Positions 27,741-41,187 of a stretch of 64,000 nucleotides of DNA are shown here, one piece after another. Numbering within the stretch: position 1 is the first letter of the stretch; each line of letters opens with the position of its first letter. Made by a program: the position numbers and the translations under genes. Below the pieces are notes generated by a model that searched no databases, was not told where the DNA came from, and saw only the letters and a program-made list of their open reading frames with translations. The stretch is from Epiperipatus broadwayi (taxonomy: Eukaryota > Onychophora > Udeonychophora > Euonychophora > Peripatidae), in NCBI GenBank assembly GCA_028023455.1, contig JAQFVV010006246.1, positions 2,099,501 to 2,163,500 of the forward strand. Reading direction: 5' to 3'.

Positions 27741-28666
27741 TCCTTTCCTTTATATATATGCACATTCACAACTATGTTTCTGTGTGCCATGTAACCCAAT
27801 TTGTTACATTGCCCCACTCTAAGAAGGAAAACAAATTTAATACCTTTCTAACACTATTTTATATAATCTACATGTATAATGAAAACAAAGTTCATACCTA
27901 TAACTATATACTCATCAATTTTTTTAAAAGATATGACAGACATCTGATAGTTAATAGATTGAATAGTGACCTACAATTCTAAGATAGATGAAGAATATAG
28001 CCATTGGACTGTAAGTACACAATACACCATGAACACCAAGAGAACTATCTCAATTGAGCCACTATAAGCTACTATAACCCTTGATAAGGAACAAACTTTG
28101 CAAAACCCTGCTCTAGTGGGAGCTGAAAAATACATAAATATGCCCTGCTTCTTTGAGCCTTATGGGCTAAGAAATATAGGATATGCCTTGCTTTTTTCTT
28201 TGGAGACTTAGAGGCTGGAATCATGGAGGTCTATGTTAACTGCTCTGTGATTAACAATATGAAATACAAAAAATGGGTTGGAGCAAATAGCCAAGATAGA
28301 ACACCTTATGGAATTGCATGAAAACACTGCATCCTCAAGCCAGTGACAAAAATCTCTATCCATTATCAAAACTGAAAATACACCTAAACACATCAACAAT
28401 CAAACATCAAAATCCAATCTCCAAAATCATAGATTTTCTATTTAACTCTAAACATTTACTTCTTTAAACATACATGAAAAACACTATTTTATAATTTTAT
28501 CATCAATACTTGTCACCTATTTCACAGTAATTTTTAAAATTCTGCATAAAATGCAAACTTTTTTCTTTCTTGCTTGTGGTTGGGATCAAGTTGAGTGCTA
28601 ATTTTAAAATGATGATCACCAGTATGTGATCATCATTAGCCCACATTCAGCACCATTTGTAACAAG

Positions 28667-29259
28667 ATAGGGAGGATAGGTAAAGTAAGTTGAACATGGA
28701 GAATATTGTTTAAGCATGAAAATATACAGACAACATGAGATCAAGAGATCTCTGAGAGATCAGCCCAGTTAACTATAATTTTACTAGAACTTCTTAAAAC
28801 TAATAATCATTCATCATGAATGATCTATTAAAATAACTCAACAGACAATCTTGTAACTGGATTTGAAATGGGTCTCCTATAGACCAGGCTAACTACTGAC
28901 CCTTTTTTCACTTGGAAAATTATTTAAACCATAGTTTGGATGCACAAACATAAGTGCTAATCCATAAGAGTACAAACAAAAAATAATGCTGGGATATTAA
29001 AACATGCTGATCATCATCAGTGCTTTGGCCACCTAGTACCAGTAATGTACTGGCCAACTATAAACTTAATTTCTAATAAGACTAAACTAAAGTAAAATGT
29101 GATGCAGAACCTTTAAAGAATATAATCTTATGCACCAACCAGGATGATGATTGATCATCACTGAATACCCAAAACCACTAATAATACACCCCCATTTATA
29201 TATTCAGTTGTTGTACTCTATTCTAGCTCAGAGTACACAAGAACAGGTGACCGAGAAGT
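28667..29259. repeat. LTR-like direct repeat, right copy
   Basis: The partner of 25769-26340. Just to its left, the minus strand reads ttgttacaaatggtgctgaa. A TGG-starting stretch next to the repeat edge resembles a retroelement primer site, which would make this the 5' LTR of a minus-strand element. The match to any tRNA 3' end is weak. Confidence 0.6.
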
Positions 29260-29567
29260 TTATTAATAACAATAGAAAATGATATTAAGGTTTTAGAATA
29301 TGGCTATACATATAAATTAAGCCTTCTGATTTTGATTTACATAATTAAAACAATTATCACATTATGATTTACATATATGTGGTTTTTAAAATTCAAATTA
29401 TACATTGATTTACATACTTCTTAATGAGTACATAAATGCATGTATATATATCCACACAGATGTGTATTTTATAATATACAAGAAATATATTTCAATGGGC
29501 ATCTAATAAAATTTAAAAATGACAAATTTAACATATTCTATTCAACATTCATTGATATATATATATA

Positions 29568-32164
29568 TTACAACGGTCGGGAAATGGGTGATGATCATCC
29601 AGTCTTACCATATCTGCCAACAGAGCACCACTAGGCTACTTAGAACCTAGAAAATTTATAAAATAGACAGATACGTGCTAGTAAGATCACGACCGCCAGC
29701 CCAAGTCACTAGCTCATGAAGTAGCAGAGATTTAAACATTTATTAACTGTATTTCTTTTAATAAAGAATAATAAAAACAATAACTGTCAGTACTAATAAT
29801 ACAAAAAGATTTTATTCATGCATGTATATAAGTGACGACACACAAAACTTGAAAATAATTATATAAAAAAAATTATATTTTAAGTTTCATTATTTACTAT
29901 TAATTTTATTTGTTTTAACTTTTATTTTTAATCTTAGAAATGTTGAGTTTAAATGAGCTACCTAGACGCACTCACAAATTTTCAAATCACTTGACTCCAG
30001 ACTAAAAATCTGCAGCCACACCAATACTCGCTTCCAGATATATATCAACAACCAATGCAATGTGAACATGTTAGTATAGATTCATGCTGACAGGAATGTG
30101 CATTTGAACAGCATGATATCATTGAAGAAAACATGGTCTTCATCTCGCAGGAATGTGCATCTGTCAGGCAAAGGAAACATGTATATAAAGTAATAAAGAG
30201 AAATGCTACATATGGATGGGAGAGCAGTCTTATCTTGCCAGCTTATCATCCAAAATCCATAGAGCTGGAAGGGGTCAATGGTGCAGGAAATGCGTCTGCA
30301 TCCATTTCAACGATATGACTACCTATTTGGGGTCATGCATTCAGTTGGGCTCATGACCCTAGGTGCTAACACTTTACATTTCATTGATATAAACATCCAT
30401 ATATCTCTCCACCAGCATTGACACAACTATAAAACAAATAGTGTGAAATCAAAGCCTCTTTATACTACCATATATTTAAACTAGTCTAGCAGCCATCTAT
30501 ACTCAACTAACATTTAAATCATTTTATTAATTTAATAAAAAAATATTTAGTTTACAGTATTTAACCTATTTTAAAATTATATTGCATTCAACTTATTTTT
30601 TCTCTTGTTTACACAAATATTATTTAACCTACTTTTCTTTTAAATTTAATAATGCACAAATAACAATAAGTATTTTTCATCTTTAAATTTAAGTTTGCAA
30701 TCACAAACCCCTACCCTATTACAAACAGATCTTACACTTAACATAAATGAAAACACATATTTTAAAAAGATTACATTTCAATTTTAGATAAGACTTAAAA
30801 TTTTTTAAAGTTTATAAAGTTCAGATTTGATCAAGAGAGAAAGTCTATAATTCATCTTTAAAGGAAAATAAAGTTCTAAGATTTTAAATTAAGAGTTTAT
30901 AATGGTTTTTTTTTTTGTTTAAAATGTATACTTTCTTTCTCCGGGCTCATTTTTTTGTGATGAAGATCTGAATTTATACAAGATCCATTTCTTTTGGGTG
31001 ATGATGATTTATGAAGATGCATTTATGATGTTTTCTGAAGATGGTACTAGTGGTTTGATCCTGGGATCTATGGAGATGAAAGCTGCCTTCGGCCGGCTGA
31101 ACCGAAGGAAGCATGATGAAACAGATTACATTTTTGGTAACAGTGAGAATATTTATTTTAATTTTTCAGCAACAACGAAACGAATTCAAAAATTCTAATT
31201 CTCTCTCTAACTAATTAATTATTGTTTTCGATTTTCCTTTTATAGTCTTCAGGCACCTTATCTCTGGAATGCAGGATTCATCAAACATACTTCATGTCTG
31301 TATTTTATTTGTTTATCGGGTATGTGACCAAGATAAGATTTTGGGTTTTCCACTGAGGTCTGTGTCTCTATCTCTGGGCGGGAACTCATCTATTTCGTAA
31401 TCATTTTTTTAATTGTCATTTTGCCATAAGAATCTGTTTGTAATTTTTATTTTTAAGATTAAAACTCTTGTTATTTTTAAAATCAAAAGGTTTTTTTATT
31501 ATATTCTATTCAACACTAGAATCTTTGTTTCGATTCTATAATTTTTTTAAAGCTTATTTTAATATTTAAATCAAACATTAATAAATTAATAATTCGTTAT
31601 TTGTGCATTTTGAATGTGTGTGTTTTTAATTCAGTATTAGATATTTACAAAACATTACATATTATTTTAAATGTAACGCATATATATATCCCGTTACATA
31701 TCACCGAACTTATTTAAAAGAAATGATAAAAAAAAGTCTTTAGTTAGGGTTTGTACTAATTAATAATAGTAATGCGTTAAAGTTCTTTTTTTTTGTGGAC
31801 GTATTTTTTTTTCACAATATTTAAACTATAACTTTATGTTAATACAAAAACATATATACTCATTTCAAAAAAAAATATCACTGGCTTAATTTTCAAAGTA
31901 TTCATATTTTTTTAAGTTTACTAAATCATTCCCTTTCTTTTTCAAATATTAAAGTTATTTGCCGATCATATTTATACCTGACAGTCACATCTTCTCTTAA
32001 CTTATTCCTACTATACCTATTCTGATGTTCAGGGTGCTATTCGCACTATTTCCTAAACTATTTTATTTGATCAGGGTATTCGTGGTTAATGAATATCAGG
32101 CCCCATGTTGGGCACCATTTACAATGGTCAGGAAATGGGTGATGATCATCCAGTCTTACCGTAT
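29568..32164 (-). mobile_element. Minus-strand LTR-retrotransposon remnant with tRNA-Lys-like primer site
   Basis: A 46-bp direct repeat at 29568-29613 and 32119-32164 (three transitions apart, core gatgatcatccagtcttacc) bounds about 2.55 kb. Immediately left of the right copy, 32099-32117 reads ggccccatgttgggcacca. Its reverse complement differs from the tRNA-Lys-type primer site TGGCGCCCAACGTGGGGC at few positions. This places a 5' LTR edge at 32119 on the minus strand. The right LTR is cut off after 46 bp by a (TA)n tract. No gag or pol motif was recognised between the repeats. Confidence 0.55.
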
Positions 32165-33689
32165 CATATATATATATGTTACAATATATATATATGCACA
32201 CAGAGTGCAATACAATTTAGAAATGGACATATTTGAATTGATATTTAATAATAATAATAAAATGATTAAGTTTTACATGTCTATTTGCCTCTCATTATAT
32301 ATGCACAGACATGTGCAGTATAATTTCTAGACATATTTGAATCATTATACACTAAATCATTAAAATGTTACATATATGTATGCTTGTATATAGGCACATT
32401 GACTATATAATATGTATAAATAAAATTATAGATATAAATTAATTATAAAAACTTTCATAAAAAAATGAAGACTATTTTTTCTTTTCAGGTAATTGTTTTG
32501 ATTGATTAATTATTGACAGGATTTTAAATTTAAAATGTTTTTTTAGTCTAAATGATTGGTAAAATCTGTTTTTTCTTTTAAAACATAATTCTTTCAGTAT
32601 ATAGCTATGGTCATCATAGATTGTTTCTCTAAATATTTTAAAATATCTTTTAAATGTTAATTCTGACTTTTAGATTTTTTTTAATCCAAGCAATGTTATT
32701 TATTTGCATGAGTTTTTAATGCTTTAACAGGTTTCTCCAGTTTAAAATGATAACAGCTTCAAGTTGCTCAAATTCCATCATTTTTAACACTATAGTAAAG
32801 ATTTTACGATCTTTTTAAAGGTTATAAAAAGTTCCACAAGATGCTTCCCTCTCTTGAATTATTTTACAAGTAAAAATCATAATAGTGATGTCAAAAGTCT
32901 AAAAAAATGCTGATTGGTTGTCAACCATTGAGAACAAAGAAAACCCCATGTCAATAATTTTTACCACTATGATTTCTTTTGTTTCATTTCAAAAGTGATA
33001 AACAAATGTTTTAGACCATTTTAAAAGTATTTTTGACATATTATTAATTATTTTGATAAAATATGCTAAAAATAAAACTATTTTAGAAAAAAATAGCTAA
33101 GATTTCAGTAAAAATTATTTTTTTGCAATGTAAAATTGAGAAAGAAATCACTGATGTCAGCAACACTTGATAGTTGGTTATTAATGTTTGTTTCAGATTT
33201 GCTGCTATTGAATATTTTTATAATTATAAATAAAAATTTATTATTGAAAAAACTTTTGTTCACTTTCATAACCTGACAAATTATTAATATTCTTTTTACA
33301 AATGAAACTAAGGTGAATATAATAATATAATATTAAAAGATGAATATATTTTTACAGCTGAGTTTGTGAATGGACCAATTAAAAGTTTAGAGTTTTATCT
33401 CACTCAGCCAATTGGAAATTTTTAGCATGGAAAGAGTTAAAAATATAGTTTAATTAAACAATTTAAGATAATACTGTTCTATATTATATATCTTATTTTT
33501 TTAAATGTCATTTTTAAATGAATTATTTTCTAAAAATTCTTTAAAATTTAGTTCACATTATATATAATGCAACTCACCATTGTATAAACCTTTATGTGTG
33601 CTTTTTCTATTCAGCTGAGGTTTTTCTTGGGCAAGCTGGTAGATTGGCTTATCTTATTAGGAAAGTTAGCCCAGGTATTATCATCATCA

Positions 33690-34540
33690 GGTAAAAGTAT
33701 AATTCAGGTATGGTTGTTGGCATTGATCAATTCCCTTTTGGCTAGGATTGGTTCAGAAAAGTTACCTGTTTTTTCAGAAAACATTTGTAGCTATGAATAT
33801 CAACATAACAAAGTGCATCATCTTCCTCTATATAAATTCAAACTCCACCATTGAACTGTAGAACAGCTGTTCCCTTGCATTTTTACATCCTCATGGAAGC
33901 TCTGTATAATGGAAAACCAGTTCTGCAGTTAGCTATTCTGCTACAGCTACCAACTATTGCAGCTAACTACTTCACAAAATATTTTAGCTAACTTTGCAGC
34001 TTAGCCATTAGCTAGCTGATTTTCAAAAATATAAACTAGACTGTTCTTTTCAAAAATGACTATCCAGACTGAACTAATATTTTTATCAGCCCTTTTATAC
34101 AATTATCTGAGGTGATGAAAACACATTGCAGACTGTTTTCAATATATATCTAATCCTTTTTACTCTTGAGGTGATAAAAACAAAAAAAATTTTTTTTTAT
34201 TTTTCTACTCCCATTTGAAATCATGTTTGAAATTTTTATGAAAGTGTGATACAGATGTTTTTACATAGATAGAGAAGTTTACCAATTAATTAAAAGATTT
34301 CAAAATACATATTTTTTACAATTATCAGTTCTATTGTAAACATAAAACATACTTGTTTTTTTTTTTCAAAATCAGAATTACAAATAATATTTATTAAATC
34401 TTTTTAAAATGTTTTAATTAATAATAAAATTCTGGTTTAAACTGAGTTATTTAACCCTTTTACAGTTATTATTATTCCAAGTGAACATGTAGAAAATAAC
34501 AAAAATTTATGTCTGTGTTTATTTCTACTTTTCTTTTACT
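33690..34540. repeat. Dispersed repeat, right copy (uninterrupted)
   Basis: The counterpart of 26341-27740 without the foldback insertion. It contains the empty target site near 33926-33938. The sequence is non-coding, with short A/T runs. Confidence 0.75.
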
Positions 34541-35591
34541 TAATGGCAGTTGAGGCAGGTTTAAGAAATTAACCGAAAGTACTTCTGCAGATTAAAGGGT
34601 TGTTCATAATAATTTATTATCATTAATTTATTATTTTTATTATAATTACAATATATATATAATAGTAACTTCCAGTTATTATTAACTTAACATACTTTTA
34701 TTTCTAATGAAATTATTTATAAATATAAAATCTATTATTTTAATATGTATACATATATACTATTTATATATACATGTGAACTTTAAATAATACATACTTA
34801 ATGTCAAGCTTTTGAGTAAATGCCAGATTTGAAGTTGAGAAATAAATAACTTTATATATATTTTATTATTAAATCTTAATGTCTATTGAACAGTCAATAT
34901 TTGAATTAAGCATGAAGTTGTAACAAACACGAGGAGATTCATTCGGTTTCTGATTAATTAAAGAGAAAAAAAGAAAATCATTTTTCTTAAATAACTTTTT
35001 CTTTTATAAATATTACTGTTCAATGTTTGGAATTAAATATTAACTCTTCCAAATTAAGATAAATCTATGGATTAAAAGACTATAAGGAAAATATTTAAAT
35101 TTTCTATTAAATCTTAAAAGGAATAGCAATATAAAGGAAAAGAACATCTGTTTGAGTTTTTGGAAACTACGTTATTTTAAAACTTCGTTATTCTTCGGAT
35201 ATATATATATTTAAAATAATTATATATATAAAGAATATTACAATGGGCAGTGAGTAGAATACTTATTGTATTGTAAAGGTTTCGAAACCAACTTACATGC
35301 TATTTTGAAATATTAGTTGTAAAGGTCTAATGATAATAGAAAGATGGAGAATAAGAACATCAACATTCAAAGAATATTTACTTTATTTTTTATCAATCAA
35401 ATCATTGGATATTATTAACAGTTTATCAATTAAGGATAAATAAATCATCATTATACCAATGGATTAATATACTTCGTAAAAGATCATTAGGATTATGAAC
35501 TACAGACTTAAATATCTATTCTTAACTCTGGAAAATAAGTTTTTCTTTCTTTATTTATATATATAATAATACTTATATTATTTTAATATGT

Positions 35592-35620
35592 TTATTATTA
35601 TTATTATTATTATTATTATT
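35592..35620 (+). repeat. (TTA)n microsatellite
   Basis: About ten uninterrupted tta units within an extremely AT-rich stretch (34.6-36.2 kb). Confidence 0.95.
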
Positions 35621-36720
35621 TTATTTTAAATTTGGCATCATTATATTTTAATAGGAATATTTAAATTTAATATTATAAACATAAATTGAAAGCTTGACAT
35701 AATTCGTCAAAAATAGATGAAATATAAAAAAAAATGATTATAATTTAACAGATATTTAAATAGATTTATTATATTTATTATATAATATAATAAACATTTA
35801 CTGTATTTTACTTATTATAAATACATATAATATATAAGTTATAATATTGTAAATAGTACTTATATATATATTAATAATTATGAAACATATAAGAACTGTA
35901 AATAAATTAATAAGTTATATAAATTATTAATTTTTGAATCTAGATATTAATTTTATATATCTGTTAATTTGAATTATATTCTTCATTTTTGAGTAATTTA
36001 TTATAGTATAGAATTTTATCATAGGGTGTTAGATGGGAATATTATTTATTAATATTTTATTATCTTTTACATTATATATATATAATTGTTTATTAAATAT
36101 TGAATTATTAACTGGATCTTTGTCTAATCATTATTAAATTATATTATATATATGCTAATATTATAAATATCACATGAATATCAATTATTAGTTAATGCTT
36201 ATATAGAGGCATTTTATATAATAACTTGTTTTGAAATTATCCCTGAAAAGAGCTAATTGCAAATTCTCCATGAGTTTGAATATCGTGGCATAATGGTGAC
36301 TGAAAGAGGGATGAGAGATGGATGAACTGGTCTAAATTATATCAAAATTTATTTAAAAGTTGTTGAGCTAGTATAATAAAGATGGATATAATCATAGACT
36401 TAGTATTTCATCGATTCATTTCTAGCATTCTACTTGAAGACCCAAAGTCCAATTGTAGGGAAATGCATATCCTCTTTCTGGTGAATTTAATCATCCCGTT
36501 ATATTTAACAAGCCCAATTTAGACTTTAAATATAATCAATTCCGTTATAATATATATATATATGCACACAATCTACTATGTTGCTGTGTACCATGTAACC
36601 CACCTGGTTACAATATATATATACTCATATATGTGTGTAACTTTTGCACAATAAACAAAAAACTTTTTATTAATAAAGTATGTACTAGGAATAATTTTAA
36701 AATATTTATACTTGTTTCAG

Positions 36721-36877
36721 GTTCATGATGGTACTTCTCAAAGAGATCGTATGATTGGTCGTTACTGTGGTAATCAAATTCCTGATCCTATTATTTCTAC
36801 AGATAATACTCTTTGGATAACATTTAGAGCTGATTTATTGGAACCTGGAAGAGGATTTAATGCTTTTTATAATGGAA
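36721..36877 (+). CDS. CUBN: Cubilin-like CUB exon C (C-terminal half, completes the CUB begun in exon B)
   Basis: This exon continues in phase 0 from 14446-14627, giving the junction DYIQ/VHDGTSQRD. It then has MIGRYCGNQIPDPIIS with the fourth Cys, TDNTLWITFRAD, and GRGFNAFY, the C-terminal strand of the domain. Together exons B and C make a complete CUB of about 112 residues with four Cys, the usual length. The acceptor is cttgtttcag. The open frame runs on past the domain to a stop near 36904, so the donor must lie inside it. The chosen donor a/gtatga gives phase 1 and joins exon 40649-40830 in frame through a split Ile codon. That donor is weaker than the others but is the only one nearby that keeps both phase and domain length. 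Confidence 0.87.
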
Positions 36878-39800
36878 GTATGATACTTTATAAAATTAAA
36901 AAATAATTTCTATTTCTCTTATAATTATAGAGTCCCATCTTTGTAATCTATGCTACTCTGCAATCTAGTTACATATTTAATTTAATCATTAATAGCATTT
37001 TGGCTTCATGAGTAGATACACACCATTTTAAATTAAATATAAATCAAAAAAGTTGAAATGCTTAGTTTTGATATCTGTTTAATCATTGTTCTGTCATTTA
37101 TTTTTCCCTTTGCAAACTAATTAAAATGTTTCCAAATAATATCTTAGGACTGATTCTTATTAAAATCTGATTATCCAAATATTTTTATTTTCTTCAATTC
37201 TCTGTATAAAGACAAGTTAAATAAGTGAATATGATGAAATTACATTATTTACTACCACTTAATAATGGCATAAACCAATTTTTACAGCAATCATTTTTAA
37301 GTTGCAAAATATTTTTACAATGTGGCTGTTTTTATTATTCATTTTAGGCAATAAATAAATAAAGATAATGATTATATAATAATGTGTATTTTTAATGCAA
37401 TAAAAATTGATAAATGGCAAATAAAATAAATATAGCTATAGTAATTTATAAAAAGCCTAGTAATTAAAGAAATATAGTTTGGATGCAAGAGATTATTTAA
37501 AATTTTAAAAGCATAGAATGTGAAGAATCCCTTCTATACAGATTTTAATATATAATAAGTGAAAAATAATTTATTTTAATTATAAATTCAGGAATTGACT
37601 AAGAGATGTGTAAATATATATTTTATTGGAAATTTTATAGATGATAAATCTACTTGAAAATATAGTCACACATTGGTGCACTTAAGGTAAAAGAAATAGA
37701 GAAAATGAATTTTCAAATGAAATGTATTTAATAAAAATTTGCATATTGTCTTGACTGTTAACAATTACATAATAGAATAAGATGTAATAGGGAAATTTTC
37801 ATCTGCTTTATTAAATAACTGAGAAAAATGTTCACTGGAATCTTAGGCTATTAATCTGTATACACATTTTCATATCTTATTTTTAACCCTATGAGAAAAT
37901 ATACAGTCACAGTTCAAACAATGAAGAGTTTAAAATATGAAATAATGAATAAAAAGTGTTAAGAATTACCAAAAACAATATTTAAAGAATAAAATAATAA
38001 TGCTTAATATTCGAATTTGCTAGTTATCTAATAATAAACAAAAATTTATATATTTAATAAAATGAAATAATTAATGACAATTGTTATCATAACTTGATTA
38101 TAATTACTTGCTGATACTTCAAATGCTAATCTTGGAATGTTAATTTGTGCATTTATATTCAAATTACTGTATACTTATAATTATTACTTTATAAAATAAT
38201 TTCTTAAAATAAGCATAAATATTGCCAACCTTAATTGACAATTTAGTAAAATATTTTCTTTAAATTATTAATTGAGAATGTTTTTTATTGATCTTGACTT
38301 AAATGTAAGGTCTAAAACAATGTTTTCATACCAAAAAGATTTTCCAATTAAAATATTTTTTCTTTCTTTTCTACATCTAAATATAGATAAGACTGTACAT
38401 AGCTATTTTGATATTAAACCACCAAAACATCACATGATCACCATTTCCTATGCTTACACAAGCTGTTTTAGCTGTAGCAAACTAAGGCTTGCATTGGGTA
38501 GCATTACTGTATGGAAAGTTTACTTTGATAATATAAGTCACTGCTAAACTTATGATTCTATAAATCATTTTACAACTGCAGTTTATTTTGATAAAACTTT
38601 CTAACTTTAGAGATGGATCATTATATAAACTCTGCTATTATTAGTTGATATAAATATGTTTTGTAAGGAAATCTCTTGAAAACTTTCTATATACATATTA
38701 TTAAAATCATTCACTTTCAACATTGGGTCTGTTGTATGATGTTTAAAGGCAGATGAGAGAACATGGAACATAAGTGCATGAAATTGATCCAAAAGAGTTT
38801 TTCTTTACTTTCATTATTCATTGTAATGGGCCCACATCAATAACACAAAATATGCCACTTTATATAGCAACTGCTCTTTGGATAGATTTCTTTTTATCTG
38901 ATTAACTGTTATAGTTTCCTGCTTTAGTTATAAAACTGCTCACTGCTTTATGCAGTCACTGCAAATTATTTCTATTTTTGCTGTTGTCTTAATTGATTTC
39001 TTTTTATAAACAGAATATTTTTCCAATTCTATTGCGCCAAAAATTATTTCATTATTTTTTTTCAAAAATAACAATCTTATTATTTGACTTATTTTTTTTT
39101 GTTTCATTTTAAATAAATGTAAGCGATATGTTGTATTATTGTCTTTACCTTCTTCTATCCTTTTTTCTCTCCTTTTTTTTTACTGTATTGTGAAAACAAG
39201 TAAATTAACTTTTTTTATCTTCTCATTTCCTATTTTTTCACTGTCTTCAAGAGTATAGACCAAACTGAAAGGAACATTTTATGCTGTCAACTATCTCTGC
39301 ATTTGCTGTAATAATAAAATTGTGCATCTGTTCAATCACATTTTTGTTCTCTAATTACATGCACAGCTATCTTGATTCCTATATTTTCTTTCATTATTTC
39401 TTATAATCGTTTTTACAATTAGTTGCTGATTATATAATAATGGCAATAATATTTAATTTTCTAAAATTTTATCAGCTGACCTTAAAATGGCAGTACGGTG
39501 GTTGTTTATCTGTTTCAGACCTATGAAATCAATATTTCAATTCAGGAACATAATTCTTTTCTAGATTATGAAATGAAATTCATGAGTCCACTTACTATTG
39601 ATTTTAAAAGTTAAAATATTCCCTAAAATACGATTTAAAAAAAAATAAATAGAATTCATCTAAGCATGTAAATACTCGAATATCCTTAACAAAAATCATT
39701 GTAGATACAAACTGTTGTAAAGATTTTAATCTTACAGCATAATCTGATCCCATTGGCAACAACTCAATTTCTGCATTGTCCTGTGCATTGATATAAGATT

Positions 39801-40648
39801 TAAAACTTTCTTGCAACTACTTACAAATATTAATTCATAATTATTAAATTAAAATCACTGATCACAGTCTACCCTCTAAATGTTTTTTTACTCCCACTAT
39901 TCTTTTAAGTAATAAAGTATATCCTATATTAACAATTGATCAACTGAAAAGCAAGAGTTATTTTAGTCAAACTTACTTAATAAGAAAGTTTAGCTATTTG
40001 CAGTTTGTTTACAAATCATCATAATCATGTTACTAAATTGTTTCCAATACTCAGATCTAAAACAAAGAGATTATTGCAATGTATATAGAACAATACTGAA
40101 ATAATCAGCTTAGCAACTGCCATTAATCATTCATAATCAATAGAAAAAAATGTTAGTCAATGCTTTGAAATACATCTGGCAATAATCAATCTTCAAAAAT
40201 ACAATTACCACTATAGAAAACAGATTTGACTTAGATTTGTGGACATATAGATAGTTACTTGTAATTTCTTCATTTTTTAATTATTTCCACTTTTATTTTT
40301 AAACAACAATTCTGAGAAATTGTTGAAGTCTAGAAATATTAGAAAATTTCAATGCTAACAGAATGAGATTATTATACTAGCAAAAATAACACATTCATCT
40401 GAATTTACATCTGATTGGAAATAATGTAATTATTATTAGTTTTAACAGATAAAACACATCATTATTTTTAAAATACCTATTGAATATTGTATGTGATTTG
40501 TAATTTATTATTTCTAGAATATAAGTAGCTTGTTTATTTCAAATTTTTATTGCATTTTGTTTATAATTATTATATTCAATAATTAATATGTTTGATAATG
40601 TTTGCATTTTCAACTGCAAATATATTTTATTTTTATTTTTTTTTGTAG
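36878..40648 (+). other. Intron 3 of the CUB gene
   Basis: A phase 1 intron of 3,771 bp between two CUB domains. Apart from the repeat near 38.41-38.52 kb related to 1.7-2.2 kb, nothing is recognisable. Short open frames at 38.3-38.8 and 39.6-39.8 kb show no known motif. Confidence 0.8.
38410..38525. repeat. Dispersed repeat related to 1.71-2.16 kb
   Basis: The left part (cctatgcttacacaagctg) is inverted relative to 1.71 kb. The right part (gcattactgtatggaaag) is in the same orientation as at 2.13 kb. The two parts are nearly adjacent here but about 400 bp apart in the other copy. Confidence 0.4.
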
Positions 40649-40830
40649 TATGTAACAATAGAATTAAGAAACACAGTGGTATTATTGAGAGTCCAAATTT
40701 TCAAAGTCCACACCCATTTGCTTTTAATTGTACATGGATTATTGAAACAACAGTTCAAAATCGAATCAACTTAACATTTTCACATTTTAATTTTGAAGAT
40801 CATCAAAATTGTACCAATAACTATCTTAAA
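40649..40830 (+). CDS. CUBN: Cubilin-like CUB exon D (N-terminal half of the next CUB domain)
   Basis: This internal exon encodes the first half of the third CUB seen here. It opens with CNNRIKKHSG and SPNFQSPHPF, close to the SPNYP motif, then FNCTWII with the second Cys and FNFEDHQNC with the third Cys. The acceptor follows a long T tract ending tgtag and the donor is aaa/gtaaga. It enters in phase 1, leaves in phase 0, and is 182 nt like exon B. It has several N-glycosylation sequons (NCT, NLT, NCT), so this domain is likely heavily glycosylated outside the cell. After the third Cys it reads TNNYL where calcium-binding CUBs usually have an Asp two residues before Leu (xDYL). The middle calcium ligand is therefore Asn here. 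The upstream open frame (from 40588) is intronic. Confidence 0.88.
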
Positions 40831-41187
40831 GTAAGATTTTATTACATGTTATTTATTAAAAATAATATTTTAAGATTATTTGTTATTTATACTGCCTTTC
40901 CTTCTTTTCAAATGCAAAAGGATAATTTTTGGCAGGATTGTCAGGGTTTTTCATTGGGGATTGGGGTTACAGCAAATTAAATATAGAAGAGAGGTTGGAT
41001 TTGAGCAAAATATATTTAATTATGTACCTGCAATAAATACCCTGCTTTTTTTCACATAAAGATATGTAAAATTTAAAAGTAGGACACAAGCAAAAAAAAA
41101 ACTGTTTGAAAAAAGTTTGAATAATAGAATGTTTTTCGTTTTTTATTTTAGTATTGGAATGTCTGCTTATATTCTATTGATATAGAT

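Larger units (their letters stand above)
14628..36720 (+). other. Intron 2 of the CUB gene
   Basis: A GT-AG, phase 0 intron of 22,093 bp that splits a CUB domain just before its DG loop. It holds the repeats listed separately between 16.1 and 34.5 kb. The stretches 14.63-16.1, 19.4-21.3, 21.4-25.7, 32.2-33.6 and 34.5-36.5 kb show no gene; they contain only AT-rich sequence, homopolymers and microsatellites. Confidence 0.8.

Noticed and set aside
30998-31198. Possible exon with a gtaaca donor-like end and a GC-richer hairpin near 31.08 kb
   Set aside because: It lies inside a putative minus-strand LTR remnant, has no known domain and would not fit the CUB frame.
32025-32330. 101-residue open frame on the plus strand
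   Set aside because: It crosses the primer-site-like sequence and two (TA)n tracts. Composition is that of repeat DNA and no motif is seen.
38272-38547. 91-residue open frame in intron 3
   Set aside because: It overlaps a dispersed repeat related to 1.7-2.2 kb. No motif or splice pattern.
40588-40648. Upstream extension of exon D from an ATG
   Set aside because: It is the poly-T tract and acceptor region; the CUB begins only after tgtag.
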